A stretch of DNA of 64,000 bases from Fragum whitleyi (Eukaryota; Mollusca; Bivalvia; Cardiida; Cardiidae): the NCBI GenBank assembly GCA_948146395.1, contig OX411556.1, positions 4,749,083 to 4,813,082 on the forward strand, written 5' to 3'. Shown piece by piece: positions 41,664 to 52,491 of this stretch; positions within the stretch are counted from its first letter, which is position 1, and each line of letters begins with the position of its first letter. The notes beneath the pieces were generated by a model that ran no database searches, was not told where the DNA came from, and saw only the letters and a program-made list of their open reading frames with translations. The position numbers and the translations under genes were made by a program.

Positions 41664-42090
41664 GAGGATTCTATGTTGTACAATTTTACAAACGATATAG
41701 ATAAATTGATTAAATCAAGCTATAATTCACAAAACCCGAACAAACGTTTGGCAGGTAAATTCGAATATTTTTTTATTTCATTTGTATCTAAATACATTAA
41801 ATATGTGCTTCAGGATTTTTTGTAACATTCTTAGAGATAAAAATCAATGTTTTATTTGAGTAATGAGAAATAGTTCAAGTTGATACAATCGTAAAATGTT
41901 CAGAGACAAACGGGGCGCTGCAATATCATTTGCTAGCGCAAAGGGGCATTAGGAAAATCTTTATGTATTTATAATGCGGTACGTATAGCGAAGGCTTACT
42001 ACGTCGGGTCTTAACTTATTGTTTTGGAAATGTATTTCGAAAGAGCAAAATAATTCTACAATACTTCTATCATACTTTAATAAACCATTT
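39358..42090. other. Intergenic, no gene; homopolymer runs
   Basis: Contains A33 (40481-40513), A28 (40899-40926) and T27 (41631-41657). The A and T runs might be retroposon tails, but no retroposon body or target duplication was recognised beside them. Confidence 0.6.
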
Positions 42091-42836
42091 AAGGTTACGT
42101 GAGCATGAAGTGAGCTTTTGAGGTCGCATGATGTCCGTCGTCTGACGTCCGTCGTCAACATTTATTTTGTAAACACTCTGGAGACCATGTTTTTACTTAG
42201 TCAACCTGAAAATTGGTCAGAATGATATCTTTATAAAAACTCGGTCAAGTTCGAAATTTGGTCAAGTAAGGTCAAGAATAAGGTAAAGGGGTTAAATCTT
42301 AAGAAAATCTTGTAGACACTCTAGAAGCCATATATTTTGCTAAATCATTCTGAAAATAGGTCAGAATCAATGTCCTAATTAAATCTATGTCATGCTCGAA
42401 ATTTGGTAAAGGGGGTCAAAAATAAGGTCACCGGGTAAAATTTTAGAAAAAAAACCTTGTAGACACTCTAGAAGCCATATTTTACGTTCAATCATCCTGA
42501 AAATAAGTCAGAATTATTGTCGTAATGAAATCTAGGTCAGGTTTGAAATTGGGGCAATTGGGGTCGAAAAAGAGGTCATGGGCCAAATCTTAGGAAAGCT
42601 GCGTAGACGCTCTAGGTGCCCCATTTTTTGCTCAATCATCCTGAAAATTGGTCAGAATCAATGTCTTGATGAAATCTAGGTCAAGTTAGGAAATTGTTCA
42701 TGTTAGATTGATTGTCTTTATTAAATCTCAGTCTGGTTTAAATTTGGGTCAAGTTTGGTTTAACACTAGGGTAAGAGGTCAGGTCTTAAAACAGTCGACT
42801 CAGGTCAGCGATTAAGGGCCACACCCAGGAAAACTT
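42091..42836 (+). mobile_element. HINE-like element with ~145-bp core of another type
   Basis: The left end (GAAGTGAGCTTTTGAGG then GATGTCCGTCGTC) and right end (CAGGTCAGCGATTAAGGGCC) match the ends of 38013-39357, but the core is unrelated. It has four units located by (C)TTGTAGACACTCTAGAAGCC at 42166, 42309, 42456 and 42599, each with GGTCAGAATCAATGTC and AATCTAGGTCA. The terminal hairpin is degraded. Confidence 0.7.
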
Positions 42837-43744
42837 ATTGGGGTGCAAATAGACTAACTTCATCATTCATCACCAAGAACAAGACTCTGTGATATTTTAG
42901 TGTATATTATGTTGTTTCAAACTTATCATGAAAACTGAAAATAACGTATCCTTCTTTTGTTACTTATCAGTCGATCTATGATTTCCAGGTAACTCTCAGG
43001 AATATAACTGAAAATGGAGTCATTAAAATTTATTTTTTCTGAATCGTCTAGTCGATGTCTTTCTAAACATATGTGAAACTAGGTAGAAACACCGTTTTTA
43101 TCACGGTTAGCAGTAAAAGTCGTTATTTTTCTGTTGTAAATTTCTGAAAATTCTTGTTACAAACGCATTCTACCATTGGCGGTTTAATTATAACAGCCCA
43201 TTCGGGCGAGTTCTTTCCGTTTACTACATACTTATTTTGTAAATTAACTTTTTTTAGGATGTCCCTTACAAATGTTTTTGAAATTGTCTTCATCATATAT
43301 ACAAAAAAGTCATTTAGTAGGGTACCCCCAATCGTCTAGAGGCAAAAAGTGATAATTGACACCCATATAGAGCGTTATTACAAGAACCTTTTGATGTCAT
43401 TTACTTTTCTTTTCACTGTCCTTTAATTTAAAAAAAAGCCAAATGCCGATAACCTTTTTAAATATATAAACCTTAAATGTCCCGTCTACACGATTTTTCT
43501 TGAAATTGATCGTTATACGGAGAATGAACGTCCAAAATCTCTACAGTTATTAAATCGACAGCTTCATTCAAATTCGAATTGAATTGCAGAAAAATTATTA
43601 TTACAGGAATATTCCTCACGCAATTCTTGTCCATTTTAATCTTCACTGGCAAAACTCAGCTTATTGTATGAAACATTGATTTCGTCTTATTGGACGAAAT
43701 TAGTCATGGTAGGTCTTGACTAATAACTCTTTTTTAACAATAGA
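42837..43744. other. Intergenic, no gene
   Basis: AT-rich, and no repeat or gene signal was recognised. Confidence 0.5.
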
Positions 43745-45975
43745 CGCTTAAGGGCCTGTATCGCTCCATATCTATCATATCAAGACTGTTCTTAAAGAAA
43801 GCTTTCTTTGACTGAAAACAACGTCGTTAAATTTTATTCTTTAAAACTACGTATTTGTTATGATTTACCCATTTTATTGCCAAAATAAAGGTGATTGCAA
43901 TAAGTAGACCATTTAAAGCGCATTTTCGGGAACACGTTAAGTGAAAGGGTACTCAAGGAACGTTCATATCAATATTCAATAAAATTAGTCGTCCAACTGA
44001 AAAGGATAGGAATATTTTAAAAGATTGTATAATGAAAATAAGCTTCGCCCTGTCATGCCTACATTTATTGGCCCATCAAAACTTTATGACAAATTAAAGT
44101 GAAGGTGCACCTAAGGATTATTCATGCCTAGTTTCATTGGTATTGGTTATTTTGAGTATGGTGGATGAGATCTTCAAAGATTTTATAGTGGAAATGATCT
44201 CCATGCTTTTACGCCAACATTTGGTGGCAAATTGAATTTATTTAACAATTATGATAAAGTGTATACGAAGGGGCATCAATGCCAAGTTCCATCGAAATCA
44301 ATCAAATAGAGAGCAATTTTAAGAATTTATTATGAAGTCCCGTCCTGCCATGCCCATATTTGGGGGGGGGGGGTAATCAAAGTTTCTGTTAGTAAGCAAG
44401 GCTTGATTTAAATTGGCCAAATGATTTTGGAGGAGAAGATTTTCAAAGATTAAGTTAAGTGAAATTCAGCCCCAACTGTCATGTCCACAGTTAGGACTCA
44501 AGCAAACTTTTTTTAACTATTTGAGTAAAGGATTATCCGAGGAATACCCATGTCAAATTTCATTGAAATCAGCGCAATGAATTGGAAGAAGATTTTAAAA
44601 GATTTTAAAATTGAAATAAGCCCCGCTCTGCTACGCCCATCTTTGGTGATAATTCTAAATTTCTTATCAATTTAAGTAAATTGTCACACAAGAAACATCC
44701 CTACTAAGTTTCATTGAAATCGGCCGATGTTTTGGGAGAAGAAGATTTTTTTAAAGATTTTAATGTGAATAATTGTCACGCCCTGCCACGCCCATATTTG
44801 GTGTCAATCAATATATCTAAACAATTTAAGTACATGGTCACCCAAGGAACATCCATGGCAAGTGTCATTGAAATCGACTGAATGGTAAGGGTGGTGAAGA
44901 ATTTTTTTAAGATTTTAATGTGAAAAATAAGCCCTTCCCCTCCATATATAGTGTTCAATGTGGTAAAGTGAAGTGAAAAAGGGCCCGGTGTAGAAGCATG
45001 CAAGATGGCGGGCATAAACGAAAATAGAATGTAAGTCAATTTTCAATCGCAAAAATACAGGTTAATGTCACTCATCACTAATGGCGTTTAACAATAGACA
45101 TTGCGACACACATAAAATATTGTTTTTTTTATTTTCCAATTGATTTGTCGTGATGCTTACTACACAAATTGGATTCAATCGATAATCTTAGGTAATTTGC
45201 AAAAACCGAAATTGAAGCAGTGATCGCAAGATTTATTCCAGGATATTGGATTCATTACAAATAAAATCAGCAATGTAAAAACTCTGGATGGTTTGTAGAT
45301 GTTTGGGTCAACTAAAGGATGTCAGATATCTGTGATTTTATTTGTAAAGAATCCAATATTCTAAAATCGTGAGATCACTGCTTCAATTTCGGTTTTTGCT
45401 AAGTACCAAACTGTGTTGAATGCATCACGAGAAATCAATGGGGAAATCGAACATTTTATGTTAGTCTCAATGTCTATTGTTAAACACCATTAGTGAAATT
45501 GACCTGTATTTTTCCGATTGAAAATTTACTTGCACTTCATTGTGGTTTACGTCCGCCATCTTGCATGCTTCTACACTTGACACCTTTTACTACACTATAG
45601 GTATACGACTGTGATAAGGTGAAAATAGTCCCGGTCTGCTAGGTCCATACTTTTGGGTTAATTCAAGTTTTCCTGAACAACTTTAGAAGAGGGTCACGAC
45701 AGGATCATTTATGCCAAGTCTACTCGCAATCGGAACAATGATTTTGAGAGAAGATTTCTTAAGATTTTATAATTAAAAAATGTCCCGCTCTACTTCGCCC
45801 ATATTTGGTGGTCAATCTAAAATTCTTTAACATCGTTAGAAGAGAGTCACCCAAGAAATCTTTTGTGAAGGCTCGTGAAAATTCGCCATTCAATTCAATT
45901 CAGGAGGAGAAAATATTTAATGAAGGGTTTACGTACACACGGTCGCAAGCACGCACCGAGGACACTCACTTATAA
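43745..45975 (-). mobile_element. Diverged HINE-like element with 155-bp core, interrupted
   Basis: On the minus strand, the end AGGGCCTGTATCGCTCC (43751-43767) is the same as at 48305-48320. Core units with CATTGAAATC, GGAGAAGATTTT and GCCACGCCCATATTTGGTG run from about 44040 to 44940 and resume at 45620-45930. The far end (CGCACCGAGGACACTCACTT in plus sense) resembles a decayed left end. A foldback element splits the core. A poly-G run is at about 44362. Confidence 0.65.
44947..45601. mobile_element. Foldback element, ~300-bp arms, nested in the array
   Basis: Left arm about 44947-45285 and right arm about 45318-45601 are inverted copies (shared blocks GTGTAGAAGCATGCAAGATGG, AACAATAGACATTG, ACCGAAATTGAAGCAGTGAT). 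The spacer is only ~30-40 bp, and the outer ends read TATAGTGT(A). Core units of the host array stop at its left edge and resume at its right edge, so it inserted later. It carries no gene. Confidence 0.8.
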
Positions 45976-46789
45976 CAAAAGATAGAAAGCCTTTGGCCAG
46001 TGGAGTAAAAAAGAATTCTCAACGCGAGATTTTAACATCCTTATAACATATTCGGGTTAAATAGATTTCATATAAGACATAAACAGTTGATTATTCTATT
46101 TGTTACACCCTCCACAACTCTATTTTTAATCCTAAACTAATGTATTTCGTCAGTTTCTATCTTTCTAGGCCCTCGCGAATTTCGCGAATTGATACCAAGA
46201 AACTTTTCTTTTCAATAATTCATTGTCGCATAATGGATTACGCTTTACAAATTCAAAGAAATATAAGATGCTTTTGAAAAAAAACGAAACAAAAAAATGG
46301 ACAAATCTTACCCTGTATAGATTAAAAACGACAATTTCGTCAGCGAACGACAATTTCGTCAGCAATGTAAACATTGTTATACCTGGATTCTTCGGAAATC
46401 GACTGGGTATGGAGATAGATTTATTGGAAGAATTCTGCGGTCTGTGAGATTATCATTTAAAATCAACCTAGGCTCAGACTGGATTGAGTGTAGCTCAAAC
46501 TGTCATGTCATCTGATTTTGAGCCTCAATGTTTTTTTTTACATTTCACAGGAACAGAAAGATTAGGATATAGATTCTTTAAAAACCTTTTCAGGTTGTGT
46601 ACCCTCGTTCATATTATTGTTCATGATTTTTTCGTTTAATTCTTTTTTTCCTAGTCTACGTTGATAACGAATCTTGTTGATTACCTGCGATTCAGAAGCT
46701 TCAGTAGTGGATCAAGTGAGAGTGGGTCAATCAACAACCCTTTTGTAGCCTAATATTTTCTCTCAAAACTCACTTATCACACCCACCTA
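45976..46789. other. Intergenic, no gene
   Basis: A 19-bp unit ACGACAATTTCGTCAGCGA is tandemly duplicated with one change (46328-46346, 46347-46365). No other structure was found. Confidence 0.55.
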
Positions 46790-48140
46790 CACTACTCAAA
46801 AGTTCTAAGCGGCCACTTCACATGTCAATCAATTCTGACTCAAATGAAAGAAGAATCGTGAATTCAAATATAACAATAATTAATTTATTCATTTCAGAAC
46901 ATTTGAACAAAAGTTATGCCCTATCAAAGTCGGGAGACGTGTAAAAACAACAATAACTACGTTAATACCCCAGAATTGAAAAGTCACAGCTGATAATTAG
47001 TAGGAAGTGTGTCCCTCTGCAGAGTCAATAACTTCCTGACAACGCCGTCTTATGGACCTAATGCACCGCATTATGAAATTCTGAGGGATTCTCCTCCAGT
47101 TTCGAAAAACAAGACGGGCAAAGTCATTTAAATTGTTTTGCTGTGGAAGTTTTCTGACCTCTCTTTTTAACTGATCCCACATGTGTTCAATCGGGTTGAG
47201 GTTAGGACTCTTTGCAGGCCAAGGAATTGTAATGACGTGGTTTGTAGCTAGTAGGTCGCTAGTCCCTCTAGCTGTGTGACATGGTGTATTGTCCGGAGCT
47301 AAAATCATTCCACGATTAGCTTTAATGTGAGGAATGGCGATTGGTCTCAAAATGTCATCCTGGTAACGACTTGCATTCAAGTTTCCATGAACCTGTATCA
47401 TAGCGGTCCTAGTATGCATGGATACACTTGTCCATACCATAATAGAACCACCTTGGAACTGATCAGTCTCTACCAAGCAACATTCGGCGTTCCTTTCTCC
47501 CCTACGGCGGTACACAGTTGCACGACCATCATTCCTTTGTAGCGTTATCCTGGTTTCATCCACGAAGAGAACGTTAACCCATTCAGCTTGAGTCAGTCTC
47601 TGCGCCCTTGCTAGGTGCTCAACGCGGTGCCTCTGAGACGGGGGCAGGACTCGACGTGGGCGACGTGTGCGAATTCCAACGTCTCTTAGGCGATTTCGCC
47701 CAGTCTAAAAACTGATAGGCCGGTTATGGATTCCAACGGTGTTGCTGGCGGTAGTCTATGCGTTGAGAAATCGATTCCTTAGGTGTGAGACAACAATTTG
47801 CCTGTCCTGCCCTCGAGTTGTTACTCTCCGCCGTGGGCGATGTCGAACATCGGCTACACTTCCGGTCTTTTTCTGTTTTTCTACTATTTTAGAAGGTGTT
47901 TGAAAAGATGAGTGATGAAAGACCGCGTTTTGATAACCGCACGTAATTTTTGTGACCGAAATGCCCAAATACCGATCCGCTAAACTGGACGTTAAAAAAA
48001 CAATAGCTGGTAAATTGACCGTTCCATTTTAATCACAATGCCTAGGCGAATAAAAAAAGAATAAAATAATTAAACTTACACAGTTTTGACAAAAAAAAAA
48101 ACGATTTTCTAAAGTGGCCGCTTAGAAGTTTTGAGGATGG
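46790..48140 (-). mobile_element. Second Tc1-like transposon, inactive
   Basis: A 1351-bp element with inverted ends sharing CTCAAAA(G/C)TTCTAAGCGG, flanked by TA (46788-46789 and 48141-48142). The ends differ from those of the 7417-9033 element, so it is a separate Tc1 family. It is the probable parent of the MITE at 10799-11371. Confidence 0.88.
46997..47968 (-). pseudogene. Tc1-like transposase pseudogene (DD34E kept, two stops)
   Basis: Reading down the minus strand, TGSVADVRHRPRRRVTTRGQ is the linker after the DNA-binding domain. HLRNRFLNA then meets TAG (47758-47756), and RPISF meets a second TAG (47707-47705) where relatives have Gln. The frame is otherwise continuous to the stop at 46997. 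The catalytic residues survive: Asp in FVDETR, Asp in APDNTPCHTA and Glu in NPIEHMWD, with 34 residues between the last two. The N-terminal helix-turn-helix upstream of 47900 is not readable in one frame; an intron, as in the other Tc1 copy, or decay would both explain this. Probably non-functional, but young. Confidence 0.85.
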
Positions 48141-48288
48141 TAAATTTAATAGAAGATACGATTTCTCAGGCTCCAGTTGATTTTCTATGTAATATCTTTT
48201 TTCAGTCCAAATTTTTAACACTGTATATTTTCGCGCGTTGTTTTAATCTTACCCGTAGCAAAAGACACTGCTTCTGGAAAAAACGTTG

Positions 48289-51200
48289 AACAAGAGGCCC
48301 AAGAGGGCCTGTATCGCTCCACTGGCTTTTATATATCTTAGGATGAGAAACTCCATCAGATAAGGAAGTTTACAATGAAATTCGTGAAGAAGACAGAAAA
48401 GCTGATTCTAGTGTAGGCTGAATTTTAAATGGAAAACCTTATTTCAAATTATATATTGGTACTGATTCTAAAGAAGAAAGGTTTCTTACTTATTATATGG
48501 ATAAGTCTTTATGATTATTTATCCATGAAACAATAGTAAAATATAGCATGGTAGAATGGCAAAAATTTTTTGAAATGTTAATATAATTTCTGCTTAAGGA
48601 TGACTTGCTCTTGACTACTAGTTAATGAATAACAAAGTGGCCAATTATTCAGCACAACAAAGGTTAAACAATATGGCTTTGGGCTTCAAGTAACAGTATA
48701 GCTACAATGCTTATATTTCATTGATTCTGGTATATAATATTCAACAAAACACAGGTTGCTGTTAGAAAGTTTAATTTGAAATTTTTTTCAGCATTTCAAA
48801 GTGACATGTACAATACAAAATCTTAACAGGTCATTTATAATTACACTTAACATATAAAACACAAAACTTGTGGCATTGATATAATTACTATGCATGTGTT
48901 TAATTAAACTGTTCTCATTTTTTTCATATGCACAACCGCAACTCATTGTATCTTTTACTTATAACAAAATGCAAATAAATCATTGTCTATACAATATTAT
49001 CAGTAGGCTGGGCTCTGAAATAGCTTGCCAAAGGCTATACCCACATGGCTTACAGCTTGGATGGAATCCAATCTCAATACCTGTGATTTCTCCCAAGTAA
49101 TCAGTTTGGCATCCTTGCTTCCAAGCCAAGCAGGACCCATTTTTTAATATTTTTATTTTTTAAGTTCCATTCATCTTTCTATCTTGTACAAGCCATCAAA
49201 CCCTTCTGGTTTGACTTGACCTGTTTTGAGTATATACTGTATTAAGTATGGTTTTAAGACCATCATAGTATATTTTTATAATAAAAAGACTGACTGGCTG
49301 TAAACATTTAAATCTGTTTTAACATAGCATAGAATAAAATCTGATGCAACTTATACAATATTGATATATATATAATATATATACATATATGCATCTTTAA
49401 CATTAGGAATGACTACTATCTAGCATGGAAGTAACTGGGAATAGAACAATACTATAAATACGATAAAACCTCTTATACAACCCTGGGGATTTATTAGAAT
49501 AATCACATTTCTATAAGAAGAGTTTGGCCTTTTGAGAAGCTACAGATTTGTTGCTACAGATTAGATAAAAAGTTTAAACATGGCTTAACCTTAAAAATGG
49601 AATTAAGTACTAGTACATATATCATCAAGACCTAAACAAAAGTTGAAATATGCATAATAAACTTCCCTATATTCAATTAGAAGCCTCTAATTGAGGGGTC
49701 AGTTCAAAACTATTGTAAGTGCCTGTAGCACTTACAATAGTTTTGTGCTTAAATATCATCTTTACATATATTCAGACACAATAACACTGTCCTTTGATAG
49801 GGAATGGAAGTTCAATCTTGTGTTGAAGTGATTGTGGCTTGATATAGTGGGGAGTGATCTTTTATTAGAGTCTTCAAGATTTCTAAAAAATGGTTGATTT
49901 GACAATCAAATAGGAGGATGCAGTTGCATTACAGCATGATCAGGCTCTTTAAGAATTATAGAGCCTGATTTTTGTTAAGATCTTTAAAACAAGTTACACA
50001 TAATATAAAGAAACAGCTAATAACTATCACTCTTTACCTTGTAATAATTTATACACTAAATGGGATTTTGTTTATGGCAAACATTTCTCTCTTTTCATAG
50101 CATATGTCTTGTCTTTCTATGACATTAGTCCATACAAGTTACATTTACTTCGAAATAAAGTCTTGTCTTGGTTTGCACCAGTATGGGTTTGTGACAACAA
50201 CAAATCATTTATTTCAAATCCTAAGGTTGATGTATATTTAAATTCTCAGGATTTTCATTAAGTTTTGATGACAATATAGACTAAATCAGCCTGCACATGC
50301 ACGTAACCTGATCATAGCCTAAACAACTTATTGTCTATTCATTATTTGTGTAAAAAGACCTCAGCAGGACTTATAAAAATGTCTTGAAAATTGTCAATTT
50401 ACATGTGTATTTTAAACAATACTTTAGTTCAGAAAGCTAAAGATTTAATCATAAATGGACATTACATTTAAATTCAGCTGAAAAGAGCTACAAAACAAAA
50501 CAAAAAAATACATACAAAAAACTCTCATTCATTAAACATTAAAAAGATATTCTAAGCTACAGAATGTTCATCTATTCATCATATGGTAGATTTAAAAATG
50601 TTATCAAATTAACATTTTGTCATGATGAACTTGAAAAAGATTTTCTTTTTTTTATTAACAAAAAGAATAAAGGAAAACATTGTGATACAATTATTTTGTC
50701 AAAATGCAGGGAATTATATGTATTAGCATTACATTGTCATTATCTTACAATAGTAATCTTACAAAAACTTATTCCAAGCATTTATCATACAAACTAGAGC
50801 AGTTGCAAGGCAGACTGTTTACCCCCACCAGTGTTTTGGCCTATTACAAGTGCCATCAGTACATAATGTGTTTGCAACAACAACAACAAACATACCCAAA
50901 AAGTTCAACTCTTTGTCACTGTAGAAAAAAGTACAGTGCATGAAGGTCAACTTTTTCATGAGTTGGAGTTTGCAAAAGTTTTTTTAACAAAGTTCAATTG
51001 TGACCATGAACTTTGACCTTATATGATAATAAATAATCATTTAGGCACTTTCTTGAGTTATGGTCAAGAATTGTATAGAGTTCTATGATTCTCTGTCAAT
51101 TTATTCTTGATGAAGAGCAGTCAGGAATAGTTTTTGGACAAAGTTGAATTGTAAACTTGACCTTTGTTACCCCAAAATAATAGAGATTTTCTTGCATCAT

Positions 51201-51345
51201 AGGTAGCAATTGTACAGAGTCTTATTATTATTCTTAGTCATTTGGTTGACAAAGGAATAGATGGATTAAGAAATGGATGGATGGACAGACAGACAGATAT
51301 GGTGAAACCAAATGATATATTCCCCTCTACTTTAAATTGGGTCAA
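48289..51345 (-). repeat. Element with CTTGTT hairpin end; far end near 51345
   Basis: The hairpin AGGCCC-AAGA-GGGCCT (48295-48310), bordered outside by AACAAG, is in the reverse orientation of the 39335-39357 end. At 50930-51240 two ~150-bp units share ACAAAGTT(C/G)AATTGT and TTGACC(T) blocks. At 51280-51345 GATGGACAGACAGACAGATA and GGTGAAACC resemble the far end of 19280-20565. The 2.6 kb between is AT-rich with two stem-loops. The hairpin could alternatively be the 3' end of the downstream Helentron; both readings are open. Confidence 0.45.
49705..49745. repeat. Perfect 18-bp stem-loop
   Basis: CAAAACTATTGTAAGTGC, loop CTGTA, then the exact reverse complement. A second stem, ATCAGGCTCT/AGAGCCTGAT, lies at 49939-49969. 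Confidence 0.8.
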
Positions 51346-52303
51346 GATTGTTTCATAATTTCCCTTTTAAGGAAACATGAAAAAAAGAAAAGGAAATATG
51401 TGTTTGTGAAACAAAAAAGCCCCCTCAAACAGAATTTGGTTAAAATCATTATGACAGTTACCTTTGATCTTGTTAAATGATATATTGTTGAGTACTATCA
51501 CCATGACAAAAATGAACATTGTATCTTGAATAGGCTGGAAACTATTGCACAATTTCATTTTCGTTAAGTCTTTGCAGACATACATTCTGACAAACAAAAC
51601 TAAAACAATATGCCACAATCTCATTGATTTTGAGGTACAAACAGAAAAGAATTTTAATCATTGTCTTGTAGTAATAAGTTATTGAACAACCTTTACAGAA
51701 TTATATGTAATTCAAAGCAATATTTTAAAAAAAATCAAATTCATTAACAACTCTAACTTTTGAAGGACAAATAGGAGGTTTTGATTAAGATCTGCCAGTA
51801 CAAATGTGCTAGCTGATTATTTCAAATATCCCCTACCAGTCACTTCAACAAATTGGCAAGTGTTAGGGTAGTAACACCAATTGTGATTTTCCACTTCTAT
51901 TAGATGGAAAAATCAATTTAACTTAAATAACTTAAAGCAGTAAAGCCCTAATAAAAAGTTTTGAAAACAGCACAATGTTTGATATCTTTGGAAGGCACAG
52001 CTATTCAGTTTAATCAAGTCTTGTTGTTTTTCGACATTGTTGTAGCATTATTGAAATGTTGTATTTACCTGTACAATGTTTAGATACTTATAACATTTAA
52101 GCACTGCAATAACATAGCCAATGAAGTAATATCTATTTCATTACCTTCTACTGGCAACCCAAAGGGAAAAAGACTTTATCTGGGAAAGTCATGCTGTTTT
52201 CAAAATTTTTCATTTTGAAGGGGCAACCTTAAGCAGAGTGGTTTTCTTTTCATTGTATTTTTTTAATACTCGTGGTGGTCACCCATATCTATATCAACCA
52301 CCA
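51346..52303. other. AT-rich, no gene
   Basis: No coding or repeat signal was recognised. If the Helentron extends this far it would be 3' non-coding sequence. Confidence 0.5.
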
Positions 52304-52332
52304 GCATTGTCTGCCAGAACAGCAGACAATGC
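52304..52332. repeat. Perfect 11-bp stem-loop downstream of the Helentron gene
   Basis: GCATTGTCTGC, loop CAGAACA, GCAGACAATGC. It lies 160 bases after the Helentron stop codon on its strand. Rolling-circle elements end near a stem-loop, so this is one candidate terminator signal, but no matching element end was found beside it. Confidence 0.5.
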
Positions 52333-52459
52333 AAGAACCAAGGACGGGTGAAATTTCAAAATGACCATTTAGTCGAATTTCTTACATATATCTATATATC
52401 TTTGTCTTTGATTCTCAATAAATCTATTTAAAGGTACATGTGTATCATTCTAATGTTAC

Positions 52460-52465
52460 TTTATT
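52460..52465 (-). promoter_or_regulatory. Poly(A) signal of the Helentron transcript
   Basis: AATAAA on the minus strand, 26 bases after the TGA at 52492-52494. Confidence 0.55.
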
Positions 52466-52491
52466 GTTCATTTTTTTAAATACAGTCAACT

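Noticed and set aside
46328..46365. 19-bp tandem duplication as an operator or binding site
   Set aside because: Only two copies with no gene nearby; a simple slippage duplication is enough.
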